A stretch of 64,000 bases of DNA, from NCBI RefSeq assembly GCF_007713735.2, contig NZ_VMNW02000028.1, positions 1 to 64,000 on the forward strand. The letters are read 5' to 3'. The position numbers and the translations under genes are program-made. The DNA is from Amycolatopsis acidicola (GTDB lineage: Bacteria; Actinomycetota; Actinomycetes; Mycobacteriales; Pseudonocardiaceae). A model generated the notes under the pieces. That model made no database searches. It worked only from the letters and a program-made list of their open reading frames with translations, and was not told the DNA's origin. This document shows, piece by piece, positions 50,833 through 59,265 of this stretch. Every line of letters begins with the position of its first letter. Position 1 is the stretch's first letter.

Positions 50833-52098
50833 TCAGTCGCCGAGGCGCCGCTTGCGCGGGCCGGCGAACCCGAACAGGTAGCCGGCGACCTTGCGCATCT
50901 GCACCTCCTCCGCGCCCTCGGTGATCCGGTAGCGGCGGTGGTGGCGGTAGATGTGCTCGAACGGCTTGTGCCGGGTGTAGCCGATCCCGCCGTGCACCTG
51001 GATCGCGCGGTCGGCGGCGTCGCACACCAGCCGGTTCGCCCGGTAGTTGCACATCGAGACCTTGTCGCTGATCTCCAGGTGCGGCACCCGGTCCAGCTCC
51101 CACGCGGTCTTGCGGACCAGCCAGCGCACCATCTCCGCCTCGGTCTGCAGCTCCACCAGCGGCCACTGGATCGCCTGCCGGGTGGCCAGCGGCTGCCCGA
51201 AGGTCTTGCGCTGCCTGGCGAATTCGACGCTCTGGTCGATGCAGTACTGCGCCGCGCCGACCCCGGACGCGGCCTGGCGGATCCGGTTCTCGTGCACGAA
51301 GGTCTGCGCCACCGCGAGCCCCTCGCCCACTTCACCGAACACGGTGGACCCGGGCACGCGCACGTCGCGCAGCGTGACCTCCGCGTGGTCGGTGGGCATG
51401 TTGAAGGTCCACCAGTGGAAGTCGACGGAGAACCCGGGCGTGTCGGTGGGCGTGATGAACGCCGTGATCCCGTGCGCGTCGCCCGGCTCGCCCGAGGTGC
51501 GGGCGAACACGACGTCGTGCGTGGCCGAATGCATCCCGGAGTTGAACCGCTTGGCGCCGTTGAGGATCCAGTCCCCGCCGTCGCGGACCGCGGTGGTCTC
51601 CATCCACGTCGCGTCGCTGCCGTGCTCCGGCTCGGTCAGCCCGAACCCGATCCGCTTGGTGTGCGTGAGCATCGGTTCGAGGAACTCCTCGCGCTGCCCG
51701 GGCGTCCCGTACTCGAGCATCATGTGCACGAACGGGAAATTCCCGACCACCGAGGATTCGTTCTGCAGGTCGTTGTGCAAACCGAGGCCCTTCGCGGCCA
51801 GGTGCTCGCGGATGACGGCCATGTCGAGGTTTCCGCCGTCCGAGCCGCCGACCTCCTTCGGCAGCCCGTAGCGCAGCCAGCCCGCCGCGTCGGCGCGCCG
51901 GAACATCTCGCCCAGCAGCTCTTCCCACTCGCGCCTCGGCACGCCACCGTTTTCGAAGTCGGTGCGCGCGTATTCCCGGCGGTGGTCGAAGAACCGCTCG
52001 TTGTCGTCCTGCTGCTGCAGCGGGACGATCTCGCGCTCGATGAACTCGTCCAGAGCGGCGAGCCGGGCGGTCAGCTCGGCGGGAAGTCCGAAATCCAC
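50833..52098 (-). CDS. Acyl-CoA dehydrogenase
   Basis: The 421-residue flavoprotein has FGLTEPEHGSDATW, WILNGAKRFNSGMHS, AIQVHGGIGYTRHKPFEHIYRHHRRYRITEGAEEVQ. TEGAEEVQ takes the place of the common EGT-xE(I/V) ending; the catalytic glutamate appears to be in that ITEGAEE segment. The GTG at 52098 has AAGGAGG upstream. It is the first gene of the leftward operon, divergent from an enoyl-CoA hydratase with the presumed TetR operator between them. Confidence 0.92.
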   Translation of the reverse strand: MDFGLPAELTARLAALDEFIEREIVPLQQQDDNERFFDHRREYARTDFENGGVPRREWEELLGEMFRRADAAGWLRYGLPKEVGGSDGGNLDMAVIREHLAAKGLGLHNDLQNESSVVGNFPFVHMMLEYGTPGQREEFLEPMLTHTKRIGFGLTEPEHGSDATWMETTAVRDGGDWILNGAKRFNSGMHSATHDVVFARTSGEPGDAHGITAFITPTDTPGFSVDFHWWTFNMPTDHAEVTLRDVRVPGSTVFGEVGEGLAVAQTFVHENRIRQAASGVGAAQYCIDQSVEFARQRKTFGQPLATRQAIQWPLVELQTEAEMVRWLVRKTAWELDRVPHLEISDKVSMCNYRANRLVCDAADRAIQVHGGIGYTRHKPFEHIYRHHRRYRITEGAEEVQMRKVAGYLFGFAGPRKRRLGD

Positions 52099-52109
52099 GA
52101 CGCCTCCTT

Positions 52110-52119
52110 AACGATCGTT
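52110..52119. promoter_or_regulatory. TetR-type palindrome AACGATCGTT
   Basis: A perfect 10-bp palindrome lies in the 85-bp gap between the divergent acyl-CoA dehydrogenase (start 52098) and enoyl-CoA hydratase (start 52184) genes. It is 11 bp before the dehydrogenase start, next to its AAGGAGG. Similar AACG-ATCGTT cores are known operators for TetR regulators of actinobacterial fatty-acid genes. The TetR at 50103-50717 is the candidate binder. Confidence 0.6.
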
Positions 52120-52183
52120 CAGCTAGGATGACATCCCGGGTGGCGCAAAGGGAAGAGGCCGTGGACGGCGGAAGGATGCGCTC

Positions 52184-52987
52184 ATGGGCGAGCAGCGGGT
52201 GAGTCTCACGATCGAGGACGGGGTGGCCGACGTGCGGCTGTCCCGGCCGGAAAAGCGCAACGCGCTCGATCCGGGCATGTTCGCGGGCCTGATCGAGACG
52301 GGCGAGCGGCTCAAGAACGAGCCCGGCGTGCGCGCCGTCGTCCTTTCCGGTGAAGGGCCGGATTTCTGCGCGGGCCTGGACTTCGGCTCGTTCCGCGCGA
52401 TCGCCTCGAACGAAACACGCCCGGCGCTGGAGCCGGACCAGGTCGCCGAAGGTCCCGCGAAGGCGACGGGCCAGCGCGCGGCGTACGTGTGGGCTGAGAT
52501 CCCGGCGCCGGTCATCGCCGCCATCCGGGGCCACGCGCTCGGCGGCGGGCTGCAGGTGGCGCTGGGTGCCGACATCCGGATCGTCACGCCGGACGCGCGG
52601 CTGTCGGTGCTGGAGGTCAAGTGGGGGCTGATCCCGGACATGACCGGCACGCAGCTGCTGCCCGAGCTCGTCGGCCGGGACGTGGCGAAGGAGCTGACGT
52701 TCACCGGCCGGGTGATCAGCGGCGACGAGGCGGTCGCGCTCGGCCTCGCCACCAGGGCGGACGCCGATCCCGTCGCCGCGGCCCTGGCGCTGGCGAGGGA
52801 GATCGCGGGGAAGAACCCGCACACCGTCCGCGCGGCGAAGCGGCTGCTGGACCTGGCGGGGCGGGTGGAGCTGGCCGAGGGGTTCGCGGCGGAGCAGACG
52901 GAGGTCAAGGCGCTCATCGGCAGCCCGAACCAGGTCGAAGCGGTCACCGCGTCGTTCGAAAAGCGGACCCCCGTGTTCGAGGACTAG
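52184..52987 (+). CDS. Enoyl-CoA hydratase/isomerase
   Basis: This 267-residue crotonase has VRLSRPEKRNALDPGMF, the oxyanion motifs SGEGPDFCAGLDF and AAIRGHALGGGLQVALGADIR, and the ending FEKRTPVFED. It has the acidic pair and LEVKWGLIPD characteristic of ECI/ECH-like actinobacterial enzymes. It is transcribed opposite the acyl-CoA dehydrogenase from a shared 85-bp gap. The next gene is convergent, 103 bp away, and that gap holds nothing I can assign. Confidence 0.9.
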   Translation: MGEQRVSLTIEDGVADVRLSRPEKRNALDPGMFAGLIETGERLKNEPGVRAVVLSGEGPDFCAGLDFGSFRAIASNETRPALEPDQVAEGPAKATGQRAAYVWAEIPAPVIAAIRGHALGGGLQVALGADIRIVTPDARLSVLEVKWGLIPDMTGTQLLPELVGRDVAKELTFTGRVISGDEAVALGLATRADADPVAAALALAREIAGKNPHTVRAAKRLLDLAGRVELAEGFAAEQTEVKALIGSPNQVEAVTASFEKRTPVFED

Positions 52988-53090
52988 CGTTCGCCCGGCC
53001 GGCGCGGCGCGCTTGAAGTACCAGTTCAGCCCCGTAGCAACGTTTCCGGCCGCTCCAGCTGGCTCACCGTCTACGGCTGAGGTCAGTCCA

Positions 53091-54539
53091 TCAGGGAGTG
53101 AGCTCGAAGGGTTCCGGTTCGTGTCCCGTCCAGATCCGGCGCGAGGCTTCCTCCGGATAGGGCAAGGTCTTCGATTCGGCATCGAGCACTCGCGTGAGCC
53201 GCTGCCCGGCCCCGTAGGCGGGCCATCCCGGATCGCCGGTCGTGGCGAAGCGAACCCACGCTCGTTGCAGTTCCCGGGACACCGCCAGCACTTCCGCCGA
53301 CGGCACGTCACCGAAGAGCTGACGGCCGGCCGGCGTGCCCAGTGTGCCGAACGCCAAGGGGACGTCGAGGCTGTGGCAGGCGCGCAGGACTTCGCCGGCC
53401 GTCAGCCGCAGCTCGAACAGGTACGACGTGCCGCCCGCCGCTTCATTCGCTTCGGCCAGTTTCAGTGACGGCATCCGGAAGAGCGCGTCGGAGTACACCA
53501 GTTCGACCAGCTCTTCGGGCGTCGCTTCGGGATACGCGGCACGGTAGGCGCCGGGGCTCGGAGCGAAGAACTCCAGCGCCGTTCGAGCGTCGTCCTCGGT
53601 GAACGTGCCCAGCCTCCCCATCATGACGCTGAACAGCCGGAACTCGTCCCGCGTGTGGCCGACGAGGAGTTCGGTCCCCTCGGCCGCCTGGCCGCAAAGC
53701 GCTCTCCACGGCGTTTCCTCGCCGTCGATGACAGGGCACACGGGGACACCGGCCTGCGCGAGCCTGCCCCACCGGCCGGGAACCTCCGCGCTCAAGGCCG
53801 TGAGCTCGGTGGCCAGGCGCGCGGGGTCTATGCCGGACAGGGCTTCGACATCGGGCGTCACGCCGACCCGGCCCGCGAGCGCCGCGGCGACTTCTTCCGC
53901 CAGCGCGCGAGTGCACAGGTACCCCGGCACCGAGTGCGCGATGGCCCGGCGGAACAACCTGCGCTTCCTCGTCAGCAGGGCCGCGATCGACCCCGCGCCC
54001 GCCGACTGTCCGGCGACCGTGACCTGGTCGGGATCTCCGCCGAATACGGCGATGTTGCGCTGCACCCACTCCAGAGCCGAGACCTGGTCCAGGAACCCGC
54101 GATTCGCCGGGGCGCCTTCGATGAGCGCGAAGCCCTCGGCGGCTACGCGGTAGTTGACGCTGACCACGACGAGGCCCGCGCTGGTCAGGGCGGCCGGGTC
54201 GTACATGGGATCGCTGGAGGTGCCGGCGATGTAGGCCCCGCCGTGGATCCACACCAGCACGGGCAGCCCGGCCGACCCCACGGCCGGAGTGCTGACGTTG
54301 AGGGTGAGCCAGTCATCCCCGGCCGAGACCTCGGCGGTCGGCCCCGCCTGCGGGACCACGGGGCCGAACCCGGTCGCCTGCCTCGCGCCCTCCCATCCCT
54401 CGACCGGGGTGGGCGCCTGGAAACGCAGCGGCCCGACCGGTGGCCGCGCGTAGGAGATGCCGCGGAACACCGCGCGCTCCCCGTGCCAGCGCCCTTCGAC
54501 GAGCCCCTCCGCGGTGCGTGCTTTCGGATGTCCTCCCAT
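53091..54539 (-). CDS. Type-B carboxylesterase
   Basis: This 482-residue esterase/lipase has an oxyanion hole WIHGGAYIAGTS, the nucleophile elbow VTVAGQSAGAGS and a terminal catalytic histidine in RACHSLDVPLAFG. It has no signal peptide, so it is cytoplasmic. The N-terminus RTAEGLVEG and FRGISYARPPVGPLRF are the usual PnbA-like start. It hydrolyses carboxylic esters. A TetR gene is divergent with only 62 bp between, so it is probably repressed by that regulator. Confidence 0.92.
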   Translation of the reverse strand: MGGHPKARTAEGLVEGRWHGERAVFRGISYARPPVGPLRFQAPTPVEGWEGARQATGFGPVVPQAGPTAEVSAGDDWLTLNVSTPAVGSAGLPVLVWIHGGAYIAGTSSDPMYDPAALTSAGLVVVSVNYRVAAEGFALIEGAPANRGFLDQVSALEWVQRNIAVFGGDPDQVTVAGQSAGAGSIAALLTRKRRLFRRAIAHSVPGYLCTRALAEEVAAALAGRVGVTPDVEALSGIDPARLATELTALSAEVPGRWGRLAQAGVPVCPVIDGEETPWRALCGQAAEGTELLVGHTRDEFRLFSVMMGRLGTFTEDDARTALEFFAPSPGAYRAAYPEATPEELVELVYSDALFRMPSLKLAEANEAAGGTSYLFELRLTAGEVLRACHSLDVPLAFGTLGTPAGRQLFGDVPSAEVLAVSRELQRAWVRFATTGDPGWPAYGAGQRLTRVLDAESKTLPYPEEASRRIWTGHEPEPFELTP

Positions 54540-54560
54540 GCTTCCCCTTTTTACCGGTCA

Positions 54561-54590
54561 CTTGTAATATGTCAACCGTATGAGAACAAG
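54561..54590. promoter_or_regulatory. Imperfect inverted repeat in esterase/TetR promoter gap
   Basis: CTTGT at 54561-54565 and ACAAG at 54586-54590 are complementary arms 20 bp apart in an A/T-rich stretch (GTAATATGTCAACCGTATGA) of the 62-bp divergent gap. It is the only plausible operator or promoter in the gap. The arms are short, so support is limited. The TetR ribosome site AAGGGAAGG overlaps the right arm. Confidence 0.4.
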
Positions 54591-54601
54591 GGAAGGCCGG
54601 G

Positions 54602-55243
54602 ATGCCCAAACAGGTGGATCACCGCGAACGCCGTGAAGCGATCGCCCGGGCGCTGTGGCGCGTGGTGGAACAACGCGGCATGGCGCACGCGAGCGTCCGC
54701 GAAGTCGCCGAGGAGGCGGGCATCTCGCACGGCGCGGTGCAACACTACTTCGCCACGCGCGCGGAGATGCTGGTGTTCGCGATGGACTTCGCGTCGGAAC
54801 AGACGTCACAGCGGGTGGCCGCGAGCGTCGGGAAACTCGGCGACCCGCCGCATCCTCGTGACATGCTCCGGGCGATGCTGGTGGAGATGCTCCCGCTGCA
54901 CGACGACGCCCGCGCGACGAGCCGGATGAGCGCCGCCTACGTCCTGGAAGCCTTGCACGACGCGAACATCCACACGCGAGCGCGCGACGGGCTGAAGCAC
55001 GGCCGCGATCTCGTCAAGCGGATCGTCCGCCAGGCGATCAAGGAGGGTCACGTCAGCGCGGACCGCGACCCGGTGACGGAGACCACGCTGCTCCTGGCAC
55101 TCACCGGCCTGACCCCGCTCCTCGAGCTCACCGTGATCTCACCCCGGGAGGCACTGGCCGCGATCGATCAGCACCTCGATCGGCTGTTCAGCCGAAGCGT
55201 CAGCGCACCGACACCAGCAGCGCCTCCGGCCCGCGGACGTTGA
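54602..55243 (+). CDS. TetR-family regulator
   Basis: This 213-residue TetR protein has the HTH ASVREVAEEAGISHGAVQHYFATRAEM. The HGAVQHYF variant occurs in regulators of small-molecule stress and lipid genes. Its stop at 55243 overlaps the end of the convergent P450 gene by 44 bp, so the two coding ends share DNA on opposite strands. It is divergent from the carboxylesterase. It could control the esterase, the lipid operon, or both. Confidence 0.9.
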   Translation: MPKQVDHRERREAIARALWRVVEQRGMAHASVREVAEEAGISHGAVQHYFATRAEMLVFAMDFASEQTSQRVAASVGKLGDPPHPRDMLRAMLVEMLPLHDDARATSRMSAAYVLEALHDANIHTRARDGLKHGRDLVKRIVRQAIKEGHVSADRDPVTETTLLLALTGLTPLLELTVISPREALAAIDQHLDRLFSRSVSAPTPAAPPARGR

Positions 55244-56411
55244 TCCGGCCATTCCACCGCACCTCATCCACCACGACGTCCGGAAAGCGCCGCACGAAGC
55301 GGGGAAACACCGTCCGCGCCTCCAGGCGGGCGAGCACCGCGCCGAGGCAGTGGTGCACGCCCGCCCCGAACGACAGGTTCTGGTGGGCGTCCGGCCGTTC
55401 GAGACGGAGCTGGTCCGCGTCCGCGCCCCAGAAGTCCGGGTCCCGGTTCGCCGCGGCGAGGCAGCCGACCACGTGACTCCCGGCCGGGATCTCGATTCCG
55501 TGCAGCACCAGCGGTTCCCGGGTGATCCTCCGCATCAGGTGCACCGAAGTCTCGTACCGGATCAGCTCCTCCACGGCCACGCCCGCGAGCTCCGGGCGCT
55601 GCCGCAGCAGTTCCGCCTGCCCGGGATTCCTTGCCAGCGCGAGGATTCCGTTCGCGAGGAAGTTCACTGTCGTCTCGTGGCCCGCGATGTAGAGGAACAT
55701 GACCTGCGCGACCAGCTCCTCTTCGGTCAGCGCGTCGTCCTCGTGCCGGGCCTCGATCAGGCCGGTGATCAGGTCTTCGCCGGGGTGCCGCCGCTTGTGG
55801 CCGATCAGGTCGCGGGTGATCTCGGTCAGTTCACTGTCGGCCGCGCGGATTTCGGCGAGCAGCGCGGGCGAGGACAGCGGTTCGAGGAAGCGGACGAGCG
55901 TGCCGGTCAGCTCGCGGAGCCGGGCGTGCGCCACCGCGGGCACGCCCAGCAGCTCCGAGATCATCGTGAACGGAATCGGGAAAGCCAGCTCCGGCACCAG
56001 ATCGACGCGCCCGGTGCAGGCGATTCGCTCGAGCGCCTCGTCGACGAGCGTTTCGAGCCGCGGCTGCAACCCCTCGACCGCCCGGCGCGTGAAAGCCTGC
56101 GAGACGAGACGGCGGAGCCGGGTGTGGTCCGGCGGGTCCTGGTCCACCATGGACAGTCCGCGCATCGGCCGGTTTTCCTTCAGCGGCACGCCGGAATCGC
56201 GTTTCCACTCGGGCACGTGCGTCAGATACCTGTCGTCGACGGAATGCGCCGCGCGCTGGAACAGCGCCACGTCCTCGTAGCGCGACAACAACCAGAAACC
56301 GAGCGGATGGTGGTACGCGGGCGCCTTCTCGCGGAGTTCCGCGTAGTGCGGGTACGGATCCTCGGCGAACCCGTCGGCAAAGGGGTCGAACACGTAGCCG
56401 GTCGTGGTCAC
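55200..56411 (-). CDS. Cytochrome P450 (last gene of lipid operon)
   Basis: The 403-residue P450 has I-helix YIAGHETTVN, K-helix ExxR in VEELIRYETS and heme loop LSFGAGVHHCLG with cysteine 355. The GTG at 56411 is preceded by GGAGGAG and overlaps the upstream hydrolase stop. It is one of two P450s in the nine-gene operon. No ferredoxin is encoded with it. It probably hydroxylates or otherwise oxidises the acyl chain or a released product. Confidence 0.92.
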   Translation of the reverse strand: MTTTGYVFDPFADGFAEDPYPHYAELREKAPAYHHPLGFWLLSRYEDVALFQRAAHSVDDRYLTHVPEWKRDSGVPLKENRPMRGLSMVDQDPPDHTRLRRLVSQAFTRRAVEGLQPRLETLVDEALERIACTGRVDLVPELAFPIPFTMISELLGVPAVAHARLRELTGTLVRFLEPLSSPALLAEIRAADSELTEITRDLIGHKRRHPGEDLITGLIEARHEDDALTEEELVAQVMFLYIAGHETTVNFLANGILALARNPGQAELLRQRPELAGVAVEELIRYETSVHLMRRITREPLVLHGIEIPAGSHVVGCLAAANRDPDFWGADADQLRLERPDAHQNLSFGAGVHHCLGAVLARLEARTVFPRFVRRFPDVVVDEVRWNGRINVRGPEALLVSVR

Positions 56412-57208
56412 CGGGACTCCTCCGGTCGCTCCAGGAAAGTGGTCAGCAGGCGGACGATCTCGGCGGGCTGTTCGAGGGTGGAGCTGTGGCCGCAGTTCTC
56501 CACCACCTCCAGGCGCGCGCCCGCGATCCCGTCCGCCATACGCGCCGATTCCGCCGGCGGTATCGCCCGGTCTTCGGCACCGGCCACCACGAGTGCCGGC
56601 ACTGTGATGCGGCCGAGTTCGTGCGTCACCGCTTTCCGGTTCGCGACGCCGAGCACCGCCTGCCGCAGCGCCGCACGGTTCGCCCGCGCGATACGGCGGC
56701 GCCACTCCCCCACGGCGTCGGCCGGGGCGCCGGGGCCGAACAGCAGCGGCGTCACCCTGCCCAGCACGGGCCGGATCCCGAACACCCGCTGGACGAGCGC
56801 GAGGAGCTTGTAGTCATGCGCCTTCGCCGGGTCCTCCGCTTCGGCGCTGGTGTCCAGCAAAGTCAGTGTGCGCAGCAGTTCGCCGTGCCGGACCGCGATC
56901 CGCTGCCCGACGAACCCGCCCATCGACAGCCCGACCCAGTGCACCGGCGCGAGCCCGAGCGCGTCGATCAGCGCGACGGCGTCGCCTGTCAACGTGTCCA
57001 TGTCGTACCCGCCGCGCGCGGGCGGGCTGTCGCCCTGGCCGCGCCAGTCGATCGTCACGCACCGGAACCGGTCGCTCAGCGCTTCGACCTGCGGGCCGAA
57101 CATCCAGCCACCGAACAGCAATCCGTGTCCGAAGAGGACGGCCGGCGCCCCGCGCGGACCGGTATCGGTGTACGCGAGCGCCGCGCCGTTCACCTCGATC
57201 GACGGCAC
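56408..57208 (-). CDS. Alpha/beta hydrolase
   Basis: This 266-residue hydrolase has the HGLLFGG oxyanion motif, DWRGQGDS, the nucleophile elbow GLSMGG, an acid in GAEDRAIP and H in NCGHSS. It resembles 3-oxoadipate enol-lactonase/haloperoxidase-like enzymes. It follows the PaaI gene by 1 bp, and its stop overlaps the P450 start. It may hydrolyse an ester or lactone formed in this pathway. Confidence 0.88.
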   Translation of the reverse strand: MPSIEVNGAALAYTDTGPRGAPAVLFGHGLLFGGWMFGPQVEALSDRFRCVTIDWRGQGDSPPARGGYDMDTLTGDAVALIDALGLAPVHWVGLSMGGFVGQRIAVRHGELLRTLTLLDTSAEAEDPAKAHDYKLLALVQRVFGIRPVLGRVTPLLFGPGAPADAVGEWRRRIARANRAALRQAVLGVANRKAVTHELGRITVPALVVAGAEDRAIPPAESARMADGIAGARLEVVENCGHSSTLEQPAEIVRLLTTFLERPEESR

Positions 57209-57209
57209 G

Positions 57210-57638
57210 TCAGACCTTGAGGTTGCGCATGGTCACCAGCGCGGTCACCACGAGGCTCTCTTCCCCGCCGTCCACGGCATACAGATCGGCCGCCGCGACG
57301 GTCGTCGTGCGGCCCGCCTTGACCACGCGCCCGCGCGCGATGACCTGCTCCCCCTTGGCCGGCGCGAGGATCTTGACCGTGTAGTCGATCGTCATGTTGA
57401 CCCACCCGGCGGGAAGCAGCGTGCCCGCGGCCGAGCCACCGGCGAAGTCCGCGAGCGCGCCGAGGATGCTGCCCTGGAAGAACCCGTTGTGCTCGGTCAG
57501 TTCCGGCCGGCGCGGCTGGACGATCTCCACCTCACCGGGCCCGATCCGGCCGAAAGTGAAGCCGAGATGCTTCGCGGCGGGCATACTCAGCACGACCGCC
57601 CGCACGGCCTCGGCGTACTCGGGGTTCGCGGCTTCCAT
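57210..57638 (-). CDS. PaaI-type hotdog thioesterase
   Basis: This 142-residue hotdog-fold protein has HNGFFQGSILGALADFAGGSAAG in place of the hotdog helix and TIDYTVKILAPAKG. The HNxxGxxxGxxxxxxD-type motif is in the form NGFFQGSILGALADFA, with the active-site aspartate in ALADFA. It lies 4 bp after the FAAL gene and before the alpha/beta hydrolase. It could release a CoA- or ACP-bound acyl chain, a second release activity beside the type II thioesterase. Confidence 0.88.
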   Translation of the reverse strand: MEAANPEYAEAVRAVVLSMPAAKHLGFTFGRIGPGEVEIVQPRRPELTEHNGFFQGSILGALADFAGGSAAGTLLPAGWVNMTIDYTVKILAPAKGEQVIARGRVVKAGRTTTVAAADLYAVDGGEESLVVTALVTMRNLKV

Positions 57639-57642
57639 CGGC

Positions 57643-59265
57643 TCAGTCCTTTCGGTGACGGGCGAATCCGCCGTCCAGATAGCGCTTCCTCGCCGCGGCC
57701 CGCATGATCTTGCCGCTGCTCGTCTTCCCCAGCTGCCCGGCCCGCACCAGCACCACGTCGCCGAGGGAGATCCCGTGCTCGGCGAGCACCGCGGCCCGGA
57801 TCGCCCCGGTCACCTCCAGCTCGTCGGCGTCCAGCCGGTGTTCACGCCGGATCTCCTGCACCAGCACGGGTTTCCCGCCTTCGGTGAACGCGGCGCTCCC
57901 GCCTGGCCTGGCGGCGGGATGGGCGTGCTGCGCGGTGTGCTCGAGATCCTGCGGGTAGTGGTTCCGGCCCCGGATGATCATCAGATCCTTCAGCCTGCCC
58001 ACGACGTACAGCTCGTCGTCGGCGAGCACGCCGAGATCGCCCGTGTGCAGGTAGCCGCCGGCGAAGGCCTCCGCATCGGGCTTTTTCCAATAGCCCCGCG
58101 CAACGTGCCCGCCCCGGACCACGATCTCGCCGATTTCACCCGCCGCACAGGGTTTCCGTGTCTCCGGATGCACGATCCGCAGCTCCTCCCCCGGCAGCAC
58201 GGTCCCGGAACCAGCCAGTATCCGCCCGCCCGGGCTCTCCACGAACCGCCCTTGAGCGAGCTCATCGGCGTCGACTTCGGCCGTGCGCGGGCCGCGATCC
58301 TTCCTGCTGCCGGTGACGATCAGGGTCGCCTCCGCGAGGCCGTAGCACGGGTAAAGCGCTTTCTCGTCGAAGCCGTGAGGGCCGAAGGTGCGGGCGAACC
58401 GGTCCAAAGTCGCGGGCAGGATCGGCTCGGCGCCGTTGAACGCGACTCGCCAGGCGTTCAGCTCGATGTCAGGAACTCCACCCCTGGCGGCCGCGACGCA
58501 GGCATCGAACGCGAAGTTCGGCCCGCCGCTCGTGTGCGCGCGATAGCGGGAGATGGTCTCCAGCCACAGCAGCGGGCGGCGGATGAAAGCCATCGGCGAC
58601 AGGAGGATCGCGGTCGCGCCCACGTAGAGCGGCTGCAGCACGTTGCCGATGAGGCCCTGGTCGTGGAAGAACGGCGCCCAGCCGACCACCGTCGAGTGCT
58701 CGTCGTGGCCGAACCCGTGGCGGATCATCTCCTGGTTCGCGACCAGGTTCCCATGCGACACCATGACACCCTTGGGCGCCGAGGTGGATCCGGAGGTGTA
58801 CTGCAGGAAAGCCAGGGTTTCCCCGGTCACCGGGAGTGGCTCGAACCCCGCCTCGGGCACTTCGTCCACGGCGATCCACTGTGGACTTCCCACGAGCTGC
58901 TCCACTGTGGACTTCAGTCCCGCCATCGACGACACGGTGAGCACCGCGGCCGGCTCGCAGTCCTGCACGATCGCGCGGGTGGCGTCCTGGATCCCGGTAC
59001 GGCGCGGCGGGTTCACCGGCACGGCGATCAGCTGGGCGTACAGGCACCCGAAGTAGGCGATGATGAATTCCGGGCACTGCGGGAACACCAGCAGCGCCCG
59101 ATCGCCGGGCTCGCAGGTCCGGCTGAGTTCGGCGGCCACGGAAGCGGCGCGCGCGTGCAGTTCGCCGTAGGTGAGGGACGCCGTCTCCTCACCCTCCTCG
59201 TTCAGGAAGGTGTAGGCGATCTTGCCGGGCTCGCGGGTGCGGAGGATTTCGGGAAGCAGCTTCAC
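57643..59265 (-). CDS. Fatty acyl-AMP ligase (FAAL)
   Basis: This 540-residue ANL protein has YTSGSTSAPKGVMVSHGNL and the FAAL-typical TSGGPNFAFDACV, followed by FNGAEPI and CYGLAEATLIVTG. FAALs make acyl-adenylates and hand them to an acyl carrier protein rather than to CoA. The C-terminal lysine is in KTSSGKIMRAAARKRY. The GTG at 59265 overlaps the thioesterase stop (GTGA). In the same operon a free ACP (61947) and a desaturase (62213) complete an FAAL-ACP-desaturase set. Confidence 0.92.
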   Translation of the reverse strand: MKLLPEILRTREPGKIAYTFLNEEGEETASLTYGELHARAASVAAELSRTCEPGDRALLVFPQCPEFIIAYFGCLYAQLIAVPVNPPRRTGIQDATRAIVQDCEPAAVLTVSSMAGLKSTVEQLVGSPQWIAVDEVPEAGFEPLPVTGETLAFLQYTSGSTSAPKGVMVSHGNLVANQEMIRHGFGHDEHSTVVGWAPFFHDQGLIGNVLQPLYVGATAILLSPMAFIRRPLLWLETISRYRAHTSGGPNFAFDACVAAARGGVPDIELNAWRVAFNGAEPILPATLDRFARTFGPHGFDEKALYPCYGLAEATLIVTGSRKDRGPRTAEVDADELAQGRFVESPGGRILAGSGTVLPGEELRIVHPETRKPCAAGEIGEIVVRGGHVARGYWKKPDAEAFAGGYLHTGDLGVLADDELYVVGRLKDLMIIRGRNHYPQDLEHTAQHAHPAARPGGSAAFTEGGKPVLVQEIRREHRLDADELEVTGAIRAAVLAEHGISLGDVVLVRAGQLGKTSSGKIMRAAARKRYLDGGFARHRKD

